DNA of 64,000 nucleotides from Wolbachia endosymbiont (group B) of Eucosma cana (GTDB lineage: Bacteria > Pseudomonadota > Alphaproteobacteria > Rickettsiales > Anaplasmataceae). Under the pieces are notes generated by a model. It searched no databases and was not told the origin of the DNA. It worked only from the letters and a program-made list of their open reading frames with translations. Positions 9,181 to 18,849 of the stretch are shown here, piece by piece; within the stretch, counting starts at the first letter, position 1, and the number at the start of each line of letters is the position of its first letter. The DNA is taken from contig NZ_OX366334.1 in NCBI RefSeq assembly GCF_947250645.1, forward strand, positions 248,001 through 312,000, read 5' to 3'. A program made the translations under genes and the position numbers.

Positions 9181-11094
9181 ATGGGAAGAGCAATAGGTAT
9201 AGATCTTGGAACAACAAATTCTTGTGTTGCAATAATGCAAGGCAAGGATGCAAAAGTAATCGAGAATAAAGAAGGAGCAAGAACTACTCCGTCTATAGTT
9301 GCATTTACTTCGTCTGGAGAAAGGTTGATTGGTGCTCCAGCAAAAAGGCAAGCAACTACCAATGCAAATAATACTTTTTTTGCAACTAAGAGATTGATAG
9401 GTCGCCAATATAGCGATCCTGAAATGAAGAATCTAGGTGTACCGTATAAGGTATTTGCAGCAAAAAATGGTGATGCATGGGTTAAAACAACTGATAGTAA
9501 AGAATACTCTCCTAGTCAAATTGGTGCATTTATACTACAAAACCTGAAAGAAGCAGCTGAGGCTTATCTTGGGGAAGAAGTAAAGGATGCTGTGATAACA
9601 GTGCCGGCGTACTTCAATGATTCTCAACGTCAAGCAACAAAAGATGCAGGAAAAATTGCTGGATTAAATGTTCTCAGAATAATTAACGAACCAACTGCTG
9701 CAGCACTTGCTTATGGTCTTGATAAAAAGCACGGACACACAATAGTAGTGTATGATCTTGGTGGTGGTACATTTGATGTTTCAGTTCTTGAAATAGGTGA
9801 CGGAGTTTTTGAAGTAAAGGCTACAAATGGTGATACTCACCTTGGAGGGGAAGACTTCGATAATGCAGTAGTAAATTATTTACTGGCTGAATTCAAGAAA
9901 AGTAATGGCATTGATTTGAAAAACGATCCAATGGCTATGCAAAGAATCAAAGAAGCTGCAGAAAAAGCAAAGGTAGAATTGTCAAGTGCAATGGAAACAG
10001 AAGTAAATCTACCGTTTGTTACAGCTGATGCAAGTGGCCCAAAACACTTAAATATGAAGCTAACAAGAGCAAAGCTTGAAAGTTTAGTGAATGATTTAAT
10101 TGAAAGGACTATAATTCCTTGCAAAAAAGCTCTTGAAGATGCTGGTTTGTCTGCTAGTCAAATTGGTGAAGTAGTTCTTGTTGGTGGCATGACTCGTATG
10201 CCAAAAGTCATAGAGAAAGTTAAAGAATTCTTTGGCAAAGATCCACACAGAGGGGTTAACCCTGATGAAGTTGTAGCAATTGGAGCTGCAATACAGGCGG
10301 GAATCATTCAAGGTGATGTAAGAGATGTGTTACTACTTGACGTAACTCCACTTTCTCTTGGTATTGAAACTCTAGGGGGAGTGTTCACTCCACTTATTGA
10401 ACGTAATACTACTATTCCCACAAAAAAATCTCAGGTGTTTTCAACTGCAGAAGATAACCAAACAGCCGTTACAATTAAGGTACATCAAGGTGAAAGAAAA
10501 TTGGCGATTGATAATAAACTGCTTGGTCAGTTTAGTTTAGAAGGAATACCACCTGCTCCTCGCGGGGTTCCTCAAATTGAGGTGACATTTGATATAGATG
10601 CAAATGGAATAGCGCATGTTTCTGCAAAGGATAAAGCTACTGGAAAAGAGCAAAAAATACGTATTCAGTCTTCAGGTGGTTTATCGGAGGATGAAATAAA
10701 TCGGATGGTGAGAGAAGCTGAGGAAAAAGCACAAGAAGATGAAAAGCGTAAGAAATTTATTGAAGTGAAGAATCAAGCGGATAGTTTAGTTCATTCTACA
10801 GAAAAATCTCTGACAGAATATGGTGATAAAATTTCTCCAGAAGATAAATCTGCTATTGAAAATGCAGTTAATGAGTTAAAGGAAGTGAGTAAATCTGACA
10901 ACATTGATGATGCTGATTCAATACAACAGAAAGTTACTAACCTCTCTCAGTTATCTATGAAACTTGGAGAAGCTATGTATAAGGAATCTCAACAACAACA
11001 AGGTGGAGAAAGCTCATCCACAACAAATAATGAGGAAGAAAAAGTAGTAGATTCTGATTATCAAGACATGGATAATAAAGAAGAGAATAAGTAA
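9181..11094 (+). CDS. dnaK: Chaperone protein DnaK (Hsp70)
   Basis: This is the ATP-dependent chaperone. The 637-residue protein shows the nucleotide-binding motifs [12 protein letters not shown] at the N-terminus and [12 protein letters not shown] near residue 190, the GGMTRMP motif, the linker [13 protein letters not shown], a substrate-binding domain and a charged C-terminal tail. The ATG is preceded by AAGGGAG. Neither dnaJ nor grpE is adjacent. A palindromic repeat sits immediately downstream. Confidence 0.98.
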   Translation: MGRAIGIDLGTTNSCVAIMQGKDAKVIENKEGARTTPSIVAFTSSGERLIGAPAKRQATTNANNTFFATKRLIGRQYSDPEMKNLGVPYKVFAAKNGDAWVKTTDSKEYSPSQIGAFILQNLKEAAEAYLGEEVKDAVITVPAYFNDSQRQATKDAGKIAGLNVLRIINEPTAAALAYGLDKKHGHTIVVYDLGGGTFDVSVLEIGDGVFEVKATNGDTHLGGEDFDNAVVNYLLAEFKKSNGIDLKNDPMAMQRIKEAAEKAKVELSSAMETEVNLPFVTADASGPKHLNMKLTRAKLESLVNDLIERTIIPCKKALEDAGLSASQIGEVVLVGGMTRMPKVIEKVKEFFGKDPHRGVNPDEVVAIGAAIQAGIIQGDVRDVLLLDVTPLSLGIETLGGVFTPLIERNTTIPTKKSQVFSTAEDNQTAVTIKVHQGERKLAIDNKLLGQFSLEGIPPAPRGVPQIEVTFDIDANGIAHVSAKDKATGKEQKIRIQSSGGLSEDEINRMVREAEEKAQEDEKRKKFIEVKNQADSLVHSTEKSLTEYGDKISPEDKSAIENAVNELKEVSKSDNIDDADSIQQKVTNLSQLSMKLGEAMYKESQQQQGGESSSTTNNEEEKVVDSDYQDMDNKEENK

Positions 11095-11101
11095 TTCGAT
11101 T

Positions 11102-11133
11102 GTCATCCCAGTGCCCAGATACTGTGGGATGAC
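11102..11133. repeat. Short palindromic repeat (GTCATCCCA family)
   Basis: GTCATCCCA at 11102-11110 and TGGGATGAC at 11125-11133 form a 9-bp perfect stem between dnaK and bolA. This is a minimal copy of the repeat family seen at full length in murE and near 43900. It abuts the AAGAGGAG ribosome binding site of bolA, so its folding could affect read-through or bolA translation. Confidence 0.7.
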
Positions 11134-11145
11134 AAGAGGAGCGTA

Positions 11146-11451
11146 TTGTTGCTTAAAGGAACTATTGTGGATATTATTAAGACAATAGAAGAAAAATTAC
11201 GCGATTCAATAGGTGTAATTGATATTAATATTATCGATGAATCAGCAAAGCATGTAGATCATTATTTTGCTTCTTCTTCGACACTACCTTCACATATCAA
11301 ATTAGTATTAATATCTAACGACTTTTCTGGAATGAGCTCTTTAAAGAGGCATAAATTGATCTATGAATTATTAAAGAGTGAAATAGAACGAGTACATGCG
11401 ATTTCTCTTAACTTATATACGCACAGTGAATATAATTTAAAAAATAAATAG
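11146..11451 (+). CDS. bolA: BolA family protein
   Basis: BolA proteins work with monothiol glutaredoxins in iron-sulfur cluster handling and regulation. The 101-residue product has the family layout: an N-terminal helix (IVDIIKTIEEKLRDSI), the HVDHYFASSS region and the conserved RHKLIYELLKSE-x-HAISLNLYT segment. The TTG start at 11146 is chosen because AAGAGGAG lies about 5 nt upstream and no ATG occurs early. It is followed closely by metC. Confidence 0.82.
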   Translation: MLLKGTIVDIIKTIEEKLRDSIGVIDINIIDESAKHVDHYFASSSTLPSHIKLVLISNDFSGMSSLKRHKLIYELLKSEIERVHAISLNLYTHSEYNLKNK

Positions 11452-11458
11452 TAGAAAC

Positions 11459-12700
11459 GTGAGAGAAGAGTCTTTATTAGTTAAAGCAGGAAGAAAATTT
11501 AATGATTATAAAGGATCGATGAACCCACCAGTTTATCATTCTTCTACCATATTATTTCCTACTTACAAGGATTACTTAAGTGCAGCGAATGGGGAGAGTA
11601 TATATGATGTGATCAATGATGGTGTTGCAAGGGATTACAGCTATAGTAATGTTGGTACGCCTACTGTTCATTATTTTTCAAATGCACTGGCTGAAATTGA
11701 GGGTAGGGGACAAGCACTCATCTACCCTTCTGGATTATTTGCACTTACTTTTGCTATTTTGACTTTCACTAAAGCAGGTTCGCATGTTCTGATACAAGAT
11801 AATAGTTATTATAGGCTAAAGAGATTTGCCGAAAATGAACTACCAAAAAGAGGAGTAGAAGTAACTTTTTATGATCCGACACAGGATATAACTGATTTAG
11901 TTCAGAGTAACACTTCACTCATCATGATTGAGACTCCTGGTTCTATAACGTTTGAGATTTCGAATGTAGAGCATATAGTAAAAGTTGCTAAAGAACGTGG
12001 AATTGTAACCGTTTGTGACAATTCATGGGCCACTCCTTTGTTGTTTAAGCCGCTTGATTATGGAATTGATATTGCACTATATGCGGTGACAAAGTATCTA
12101 GCCGGTCACTCAGATTTAGTGATGGGAGCTATGGTTGCTGAAGGTAAAATTTTTAAATTGCTTTATGAGAGCTATAAAAATTACGGAGTAACCATTCAAT
12201 CGTACGACTGTTACCTTGCACATAGGGGACTTAGAACACTGCAAACACGCATGAGGAAACATCAAAGTACAGCAATGCAAGTGGCAAAGTGGCTGGAAAA
12301 ACATTCAAAAATCAAAAAAGTCTTATACCCGGCACTTTTTTCCTATTCTCAGCATGATTTATGGAAAAGTTATTTCAAAGGGGCAAGTAGCGTATTTAGT
12401 ATAGTACTCGATAGAGAATATTCATGTGAGGAACTAAGCTGCATGGTTGATCACATGAAAGTTTTCGGCATTGGTGCTTCTTGGGGAGGGTGCGACAGTT
12501 TGATATTACCAGTAGATCGTAGATCTATGTCAAGATCTGTAATGAATTCAGATTGTGGTGGAAGTTTCGTGCGAATATTTTGTGGACTGGAAGATCCTGA
12601 AGATTTAATCTTTGACCTTAATGACGCACTAAAAAGGTTACCATGTTTAGACTTTCAAAACGATGAAGTAGGACATGAAACTGAGAGAATTACTGCATGA
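11459..12700 (+). CDS. metC: Cystathionine beta-lyase / Cys-Met metabolism PLP enzyme
   Basis: This is a PLP-dependent enzyme of the Cys/Met metabolism family. The 413-residue protein has the PLP lysine in the motif AVTKYLAGHSDLVMG, the SGLFALTFAI region and the C-terminal FVRIFCGLEDPEDLI signature. The GTG start at 11459 follows bolA by 7 bp, and the 3' end overlaps murE by 26 bp, so bolA-metC-murE looks like one transcription unit. MetC enzymes can racemise alanine, and a role in D-Ala supply for lipid II has been considered for Wolbachia; the overlap with murE fits that idea but does not prove it. Confidence 0.9.
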   Translation: MREESLLVKAGRKFNDYKGSMNPPVYHSSTILFPTYKDYLSAANGESIYDVINDGVARDYSYSNVGTPTVHYFSNALAEIEGRGQALIYPSGLFALTFAILTFTKAGSHVLIQDNSYYRLKRFAENELPKRGVEVTFYDPTQDITDLVQSNTSLIMIETPGSITFEISNVEHIVKVAKERGIVTVCDNSWATPLLFKPLDYGIDIALYAVTKYLAGHSDLVMGAMVAEGKIFKLLYESYKNYGVTIQSYDCYLAHRGLRTLQTRMRKHQSTAMQVAKWLEKHSKIKKVLYPALFSYSQHDLWKSYFKGASSVFSIVLDREYSCEELSCMVDHMKVFGIGASWGGCDSLILPVDRRSMSRSVMNSDCGGSFVRIFCGLEDPEDLIFDLNDALKRLPCLDFQNDEVGHETERITA

Positions 12701-14258
12701 TATTGTTGATGTTAACTTTGACGTTGAAATCAAGGGCGTTACATGTAATCCCAAGAGAGTCAGGGAAGGTTATCTTTTCGTTTGTGTGTCAGAAAGGAGT
12801 AAAGAATACGCAACATGCGATACTGGAATCCATATCCTTCCTACTGAATCACAGTGCTACGTACACAACTGTGTAGACGTTGTGATACAAGGGGCCAAGA
12901 AAGATGTCATCCCAGTGCCCAGACACTGGGATCCAGAAAATTTAATTGTAAACAAGCACACTAGGCAATTGTATAATAAAAACTGGATTTCAGTGTCCGC
13001 TACTCGAATGACAAGTACTCCAAGTTTTGCAGTGCTTTACCACTCGGACCCTCAAGGAATATACAGTGAAATAGTCAGCAGGTTTTATCAATTCAAACAA
13101 CCTAAATATGTTGCTGCTGTAACTGGTACGAATGGTAAAACTTCAGTGGTGGAATTTTGTCGCCAGATTTGGCAAGATAATGCAGCGTCTATAGGAACAC
13201 TGGGAACATGTGTCAATAATAATAGAAAAGATAATAGCCTTACAACGCCAAGTGCAGATGATCTTTATTCCACATTGCGTGACATAAATAATAAGAACGT
13301 AGAACACTTAGCATTAGAAGCTTCAAGCCATGGAATCGATCAATACAGAATCCATGGACTCAGGTTCAATGCTGCAGCTTTTACTAATTTCTCTCAAGAT
13401 CATTTGGACTATCACAAAAGTATCGATGAGTATTTTGAGGCCAAGAAAAGGTTGTTTGATGAGGTATTGCCAAAAGAAAAAACAGCGATTTTAAATGCAG
13501 ATATAGGCGAATATGGAGAGTTGCTCAACATAGCTGAAAAGCGTGGCAACAAAGTTATAACCTATGGAAAAAAAAACTCTGATATTACTTTATTAAAGCA
13601 GATACCCACTGCCAATGGTCAATACCTAACAATTCAAATCGGTGATGAAATTTATAACGCATTTTTTCCGATTTTTGGGCAATTTCAAGCATATAATTTG
13701 TTGTGTGCAATCGGTATAGTTATTTCATCTGGTATGGACTATCAAAGAATGTGTATAGATAAACTCGCTTCTCCACCTGGAAGAATGGAAAAAGTGAACA
13801 CTTTTGCATTTGTCGATTACGCTCATACTCCAAGTGCACTCAAACAAGCTCTGTTGTCTTTAAAATGGCACTTCAATAAAAAGATAGTTCTAGTGTTCGG
13901 TTGTGGCGGGAATCGTGATCAAACAAAACGTGCAGAGATGGGTAAAATAGCACAAATGCTTGCAGGTAAAGTTATAGTCACAGATGACAATCCGCGTGAT
14001 GAAGATCCAGGGAAAATTCGTTACGATATTTTGTTACATTGCCCTGATGCACTGGAGATAGGAGATAGAAAAAAAGCTATAGAGAAAGGTATAAATATAG
14101 CACATGATGAAAATATGATTCTGCTAGTTGCAGGAAAAGGACATGAAAGATTCCAAATAATAGAAGGCCAAGCCCTTGAATTCAGTGATGTTGAAGTTGT
14201 TAGAGAGGGCCAAAAATTTGCTACTGCTGTTTTGCTCTCTCCTTCATCCAACGCCTGA
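12675..14258 (+). CDS. murE: UDP-MurNAc-L-Ala-D-Glu:meso-DAP ligase
   Basis: This enzyme adds meso-diaminopimelate to the lipid II peptide precursor in the cytoplasm. The 527-residue protein has the Mur ligase P-loop GTNGKTSVVEF, the LEASSHGIDQYR segment, and DNPRDEDP, the signature of the meso-DAP-specific enzyme. Residues about 78-113 (VIPVPRHWDPENL and onwards) are encoded by a palindromic repeat inserted in frame between GAKK and STPSFAVLYH. The last residues (VLLSPSSNA) are read from the antisense of a transposase gene fragment, so the original stop has been replaced. The catalytic regions look intact. Confidence 0.93.
   Translation: MKLRELLHDIVDVNFDVEIKGVTCNPKRVREGYLFVCVSERSKEYATCDTGIHILPTESQCYVHNCVDVVIQGAKKDVIPVPRHWDPENLIVNKHTRQLYNKNWISVSATRMTSTPSFAVLYHSDPQGIYSEIVSRFYQFKQPKYVAAVTGTNGKTSVVEFCRQIWQDNAASIGTLGTCVNNNRKDNSLTTPSADDLYSTLRDINNKNVEHLALEASSHGIDQYRIHGLRFNAAAFTNFSQDHLDYHKSIDEYFEAKKRLFDEVLPKEKTAILNADIGEYGELLNIAEKRGNKVITYGKKNSDITLLKQIPTANGQYLTIQIGDEIYNAFFPIFGQFQAYNLLCAIGIVISSGMDYQRMCIDKLASPPGRMEKVNTFAFVDYAHTPSALKQALLSLKWHFNKKIVLVFGCGGNRDQTKRAEMGKIAQMLAGKVIVTDDNPRDEDPGKIRYDILLHCPDALEIGDRKKAIEKGINIAHDENMILLVAGKGHERFQIIEGQALEFSDVEVVREGQKFATAVLLSPSSNA
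12906..13012 (+). repeat. Palindromic repeat inserted in frame within murE
   Basis: The left end (GTCATCCCAGTG, then CACTGGGATCCAG) and right end (CTGGATTTCAGTG to GAATGAC) are imperfect inverted repeats of each other, about 30 bp each, around an AT-rich centre. The same motifs occur in non-coding DNA at 11102-11133, about 5731 and 43903-43962. It adds about 36 codons without a stop. It resembles the protein-coding palindromic elements described in Rickettsia. Confidence 0.8.
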
Positions 14259-14299
14259 ATGGCTTTTTTCCTTAAGTCATAACTGTACGCTGCTGGCAT
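14222..14299 (-). pseudogene. 5' fragment of an IS630-type transposase gene
   Basis: On the minus strand a ribosome binding site (AAGAAGG) and an ATG start a peptide MPAAYSYDLRKKAIQALDEG that resembles the N-terminus of IS630-family transposases. After about 26 codons the frame runs directly into the antisense of murE. Only the 5' end of the gene remains. It supplies the stop codon of murE on the opposite strand. Confidence 0.6.
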
Positions 14300-14624
14300 T
14301 TTTACCTTCTTGTTACACTAAATCACTATCTTATCTTGTTCCTACTATTATGAGAAGAGCTATACAAGGATATGAAAGTGGAGATTGTGGTTACAAGATT
14401 AGTGAGAGAATATAGAAAAATTGAGGATGAAATATGCGTGATATAGTTCATTTAGTGATAAAGGCTCTTACAGGTATAGTAGCGCTTCATAAGTAAGAAT
14501 ATTTTTACAAAGAATTTAATAATCACAATTTAGGCAATGATGAAAGTTCTTTAAGAAAAAAGTTTAATACTATCAAGAAAAGTTTGCATAGGCATAGCAA
14601 TATAATACATAATAATCAAAATAT
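14300..14624. other. Intergenic stretch with a possible regulator scrap
   Basis: No intact gene is visible. On the plus strand at about 14341-14415 the frame reads IQGYESGDCGYKIS before a stop, which resembles the recognition-helix end of the XRE regulators at 16946 and 17313 and may be a scrap of one. The rest is AT-rich and featureless. Confidence 0.35.
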
Positions 14625-15509
14625 CTAAAATCCTGTCAATTTATTTGCACAGTCAATCACTTGAGAATTCGGAAATTGATTTTTAAACCAAGTGTACTGG
14701 CGTTTTGCATAATGCCTTGTGTTTGTTTGAGCAATCTGTATTGCTTCGTCTAAAGTAATCTCCCCTTTTAAGTATCTTATAATTTCTGGCACTCCATGTG
14801 CTTTCATAGCTGGCAAATGTGGAGATGGGTTCATGCTAAGTAGGTTTTTTACTTCATCAATTGCTCCATTTTCAACCATTTCAATAAAACGAGAATTTAT
14901 TTTTCGGTATATATCCTCACGTTTAGGTAGAATTGTATATACCTTAAAATTATTGAACAAAGGAGGCTGTCTATTTTCTTGCCATACAAAGATTGTCTTG
15001 CCAGTTTCAGTGATAACTTCAAGTGCTCTTGAGAGGCGATGTGAGTCATTAATAAATATTTTACCTTGAATCCTTGGATCTTTGCTTAGCACTAATTTGT
15101 AGAATTCCTCTTTACTTAAATTTTTTCTAAGTTCATTTACGTTTTCTCTCACTTCTTGGCTTATTTGTGGAATCGATGATAATCCCTTGATTAAGCTGCT
15201 AATGTAAAGCCCACTTCCTCCAGTGATGATGGGTATTCGTGAATTTTTCAGCGCGTTGTTAACTTCCCTCTTTAAATCCTCTAGCCATAAACCTACGGAA
15301 TAATTTTCTCTTGCTGAAACATAACCGTATAGCCTATAAAATTCTTTCTGCTTTGGTGGTTGAGCAGTAATTACGGGAATCTCTTTGTATACCTGCTTTG
15401 AGTCACAGTTTATTATGCTAATGTTTTTATGCTTTTTTATCAAGTTATCGCATAATTCTGATTTACCTGAGGCTGTAATTCCTGTAATAATTACTATATT
15501 ATCTTTCAT
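14625..15509 (-). CDS. miaA: tRNA dimethylallyltransferase
   Basis: The enzyme isopentenylates A37 of tRNAs that read codons starting with U. The 294-residue protein has the P-loop GITASGKSEL, the DSKQVYKEIPVITAQPP region, GGSGLYISSLIKGL, and the C-terminal HYAKRQYTWFKNQ signature. Length and order are normal for the family. It is transcribed divergently from the orphan at 15585. Confidence 0.95.
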   Translation of the reverse strand: MKDNIVIITGITASGKSELCDNLIKKHKNISIINCDSKQVYKEIPVITAQPPKQKEFYRLYGYVSARENYSVGLWLEDLKREVNNALKNSRIPIITGGSGLYISSLIKGLSSIPQISQEVRENVNELRKNLSKEEFYKLVLSKDPRIQGKIFINDSHRLSRALEVITETGKTIFVWQENRQPPLFNNFKVYTILPKREDIYRKINSRFIEMVENGAIDEVKNLLSMNPSPHLPAMKAHGVPEIIRYLKGEITLDEAIQIAQTNTRHYAKRQYTWFKNQFPNSQVIDCANKLTGF

Positions 15510-15584
15510 TTATATTAATTTAACTAACCTATGATAGGGTGTAGTAAAAATTTGGATTCTACAATCTAAAATTTGGAGACTTTT

Positions 15585-16055
15585 ATGGCAGAAAATGATA
15601 ACGATAACTCGTTTACTAAGCGTTTTACAAATAGGACTTCTAATGAGACAAGAGGAGGTTTTTCCAGTAAGTATTCATCTCAAAATACCAAAGAACATGC
15701 ACTAGGAGCAAAAGGAAAAATTTCTGAATTGGCAAACAAAAAAGCTGAAGCCAAGGAAGCTTTTTCTGAAAGTGGCGGCATAAAGAGTAAAAGCAGAACT
15801 ATCAATGAAAGATCCTTTGCTGATGCAACAAGAAGAAGTAGATCAGATCTCATATATCTAGTTCGTGGTAAAGATCGAGGAAGATCAGCTTGGCACTATG
15901 TATTAGTTGATAAAGATAAAAGAGAAATGTTTCTGGCAAAAAGTAGAACTGGCTCTATAGATGTTGCAGATTATGGAGAGATTTTATATTCAGGATGGGG
16001 AGATGATCCACCACAGACGATAGTCGATAAAATCAATGAGGAGTTCGGATTGTAG
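15585..16055 (+). CDS. Hypothetical protein with conserved C-terminal domain
   Basis: I cannot name this 156-residue protein. The first about 80 residues are polar, rich in S, N and K, and probably disordered. The last about 75 residues form a compact domain with aromatic and glycine landmarks (LIYLVRGKDRGRSAWHYVLV; GEILYSGWGDDPP). The ATG at 15585 is preferred over an upstream in-frame TTG because GGAG lies 7-10 nt before it. It lies just before the prophage-type radC and regulator genes, so it may belong to that island. Confidence 0.65.
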   Translation: MAENDNDNSFTKRFTNRTSNETRGGFSSKYSSQNTKEHALGAKGKISELANKKAEAKEAFSESGGIKSKSRTINERSFADATRRSRSDLIYLVRGKDRGRSAWHYVLVDKDKREMFLAKSRTGSIDVADYGEILYSGWGDDPPQTIVDKINEEFGL

Positions 16056-16097
16056 TAAATCTGTTGTAAAAGCAACAAGGACAACATTGCAAATTTA

Positions 16098-16127
16098 GAG
16101 TTCAAGAGGGTTATTCCTCGAGAACTC
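16098..16127. promoter_or_regulatory. Hairpin upstream of radC
   Basis: GAGTTC (16098-16103) pairs with GAACTC (16122-16127), and GAGG pairs with CCTC inside it, giving a 10-bp stem with a small internal loop. No T-run follows, so it is not a standard terminator. It lies between the orphan at 15585 and radC. Confidence 0.35.
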
Positions 16128-16182
16128 CTGCGTCAGAAAGCTGGCGTTGAATTTGTATATAATGTTGATCTTGGAGGTTTTT

Positions 16183-16842
16183 ATGAATAATAGTGAGAGA
16201 AAAGAAAAATTAGAAACTCGTATTCTATCAAGCAGAGGTAGGTCTTTGCTTGACCATGAGCTACTGGAACGTAATCTATCTGCATACACAGAAGGAAGAG
16301 AAGTTGCCAAAAAGCTAATGGAGCTCTTTAGTAGTTTAGGAAGGGTAATTAATGCTGATCTTCACGAGCTAAAAAATGTTACAGGAATGAACGATGGAGC
16401 AATAGCAAATATCTTTTGCCTGAAAGAGATTTTCGATAGGATATTGAAAGGTAAGTTAAAAAAGCTGTCGATTCTTGATAATAGAGAAGAGCTACTAAAA
16501 TACTTTAAAGCAGCAATAGGACAGTCAAGAAAGGAAAGCTTACGAGTGGTATACTTAGATCGAAGTGGTCATTTAATATATGAGTATGTTCAAGACTGTG
16601 GAACTATAGATAGAGTCCCTCTATATGTGAGGGAAATAATCAAACAGGGATTACTGATTGACGCAGCATCTGTTGCAATTTCACATAATCATCCAAGTGG
16701 AGATATAGAGCCATCTAAAGAGGATGAAGATAACACACTTACATTAGCTGCAACCTGTGAAAATGTAGGAATGAAATTAATAGATCATATAATCGTAACA
16801 CAGAAGAGCCATTTTAGTTTTTATAACAGTGGTTTATTGTAA
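16183..16842 (+). CDS. radC: RadC-like JAB/MPN-domain protein
   Basis: RadC proteins carry a JAB1/MPN metalloprotease-like domain; their DNA-repair role is doubtful. The 219-residue product has an N-terminal HhH-like region and the metal-binding motif ISHNHPSGDIEPSKED near the C-terminus. The ATG at 16183 is chosen because GGAGG lies 5 nt upstream; the longer frame has no such site. In Wolbachia such genes sit beside XRE regulators in WO prophage, exactly as here. A strong terminator follows. Confidence 0.88.
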   Translation: MNNSERKEKLETRILSSRGRSLLDHELLERNLSAYTEGREVAKKLMELFSSLGRVINADLHELKNVTGMNDGAIANIFCLKEIFDRILKGKLKKLSILDNREELLKYFKAAIGQSRKESLRVVYLDRSGHLIYEYVQDCGTIDRVPLYVREIIKQGLLIDAASVAISHNHPSGDIEPSKEDEDNTLTLAATCENVGMKLIDHIIVTQKSHFSFYNSGLL

Positions 16843-16853
16843 TCTTTAGACTG

Positions 16854-16888
16854 GAAGGAAAGTTCTCTAGCTTTCCTTCTTTTTTTCC
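16854..16888 (+). terminator. Rho-independent terminator after radC
   Basis: A 9-bp stem (GAAGGAAAG at 16854-16862 with CTTTCCTTC at 16871-16879) has an 8-nt loop and is followed by eight T residues. Confidence 0.85.
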
Positions 16889-16945
16889 ACTTCATAAATT
16901 AAAAAATTCAATATAAGCTTGAACAGCTAAAATTAGTAATAAAAA

Positions 16946-17278
16946 GTGGAATTAGGCAAAAAAATAAAGGAACTTAGGTTATACTGTGGTTTAACACAAA
17001 CTGAGTTAGGAAAAAGAATAGGTGTTTCATATAGGCAGATACAAAGGTACGAAAATGGTTCAAATTGTGTTTTGGCCAGTAGATTATATGACTTAGCAAA
17101 AGCACTATCGATAGATGTTGCTGATTTCTTTACTGTTATGCATACTGACTCACATGAAAGTTATGATGAAGAAATACTAAAATTAGTTAAAGAATATAAT
17201 AAAATTAAGAGTAAAAGGCTGCGTAGTGTAGTTTATACGTTAGTAAAATCTTTTTCTCAAGGTTACAATGAAAGTTAG
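16946..17278 (+). CDS. XRE-family transcriptional regulator
   Basis: This 110-residue protein is a single helix-turn-helix regulator. The HTH covers about residues 5-60 (GLTQTELGKRIGVSYRQIQRYENG), followed by a short acidic/basic tail. The start is a GTG at 16946. It sits between radC and a second, broken regulator, the arrangement known from WO prophage regions. Its operator cannot be read from the sequence. Confidence 0.85.
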   Translation: MELGKKIKELRLYCGLTQTELGKRIGVSYRQIQRYENGSNCVLASRLYDLAKALSIDVADFFTVMHTDSHESYDEEILKLVKEYNKIKSKRLRSVVYTLVKSFSQGYNES

Positions 17279-17744
17279 TATTGTTTGTATATATGAATTA
17301 AGACATTAACAAATGGATACACAACATCCTATTGATAAACAAATAGGTGAAAGAATAAGAAAGCGAAGGTTAATGTGTGGTTTTAGTCAAAGGGATTTGG
17401 GAAAAAAGCTTGGAATTTCATTTCAGCATATACAAGGATATGAAACTGGAGAGGTAAGGCTTGTAATTGATAGTATAATGCACCCCATAAACTAGACCAA
17501 AAAAAAATGGTTGATCCGAGTAGGAAGGTAAAGGGGTAAAAGTATGGCAACAAAAAAATATGAACCAGAGTTAAAAGCAAAGATAGCTTTGGAAGCAATA
17601 AAAAATCAAAAAAGCACAGCTGAGATATGTAGTGAATATAAAATACCATCAACAAATCTATATGATTGGCGTGATAGAGTATTGGCAAGGTTAAAAGACC
17701 TATTTGTTGAAGAAAGTGAAAGTGCGAGAAAACAAAGAATCTTA

Positions 17745-18849
17745 TACCAATTCCCGTTACACGGGAAACAGATAGACAATAATGGAAGAAAAGCCATAAT
17801 GAAATAAGTGAAATAGTTTAGGTATAAATGGCACTCAGATCAAAATTATTGGATGAAGAAGTAGTAAAATCAGCAAAAGAGATGCTGAAGAAAGTAAGGA
17901 ATAATGCATATGTTTCAAAAAAACTAAACGCTGTAATTGCAGCAAAAAAGTACAGTATAACGTCTGTAGCAAAAATATATTGCATTTCAAGAAAGGCACT
18001 AACTTCGTGGATAAAACTCTTGAAATTTGGCAGAGAAGAAAAACTGTTTGCTCCTCGATCACGCCGAAGAAAAACTAAATTAAATCAGGCTCAACTACAG
18101 CAAATTGAAGCATGGATAGAAGAAAACCCTAATATTACCATTAAAGAAATGAGAATAAGAATACAGGAAAAGTTCGACTTAAATATTAGCAAATCTACAG
18201 TACACCGCCATATGCAAAAGATGAAATTTTCATATATTACACCAAGACCAGTACACAACGTACAAGATAAAAGTAAACAAGAGGAATTCAAAAAAAAATC
18301 TCAATGAAGTTATTGGAAAGTATCCTGAAAAAGAGCTATTTTTCTTTGATGAATCAAGGTTTGGCACACATTCGAAAGTTGGGCATGGATGGTTTAAAAA
18401 AGGTACTAGAACTCGGGTTAAAATAAAGTTAGGTAGGCATAATTTTTATCTCTACAGTGCAGTTAATCCTAAAAATGGAGAGAGTTTTAGCTTATTTGCA
18501 CCAAATGTTAACACTGATTGCATGAATATATTTCTTGAGCAAATGTTGCAATATCTAGGGACAAGAGAAGCTGTTCTTGTTATGGACTGTGCTAGTTGGC
18601 ATAAGTCAAAAAATTTAAAGGTACCTAAAAACATTGAGATTATATACCTACCTCCATATTCACCTGAACTTAATCCTGTTGAGAGGCTTTGGTTATATAT
18701 AAAACAGAACATTTTGCGCAATAAAATATACAGTACTATTGCTTTGCTTGAGAGCACTTTATGCAAATTTCTTACCTCTCTTGCTACTTCTACAATTAAA
18801 CAACTCTGCTCTGTTTCCTATTTGACTCCACAACAATGAGAATTGGTAT
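17745..18849 (+). mobile_element. IS630-type element, copy A
   Basis: The 1105-bp element begins TACCAATTCCCG and ends GAGAATTGGTAT, with terminal inverted repeats TACCAATTC/GAATTGGTA and a TA target duplication (17743-17744, 18850-18851), as expected for IS630/Tc1-mariner elements. A second copy of identical length is at 44615-45719. It is nested inside the IS3-type copy A. Confidence 0.9.
17828..18839 (+). CDS. IS630-family transposase with -1 frameshift
   Basis: The first frame (17828-18307) gives an HTH-rich DNA-binding half. The second frame, entered by a -1 shift on a run of nine A near 18291-18299, gives the DDE catalytic half: FFFDESRFG, VLVMDCASWH, and PPYSPELNPVERLW with the final acidic residue. 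The A-run at the junction suggests programmed slippage rather than decay, since both copies share it. Predicted length is about 337 residues. Confidence 0.85.

Noticed and set aside
14434-14496. A 20-codon frame after GAGGATG before miaA
   Set aside because: Too short, and no similarity or conservation can be shown.
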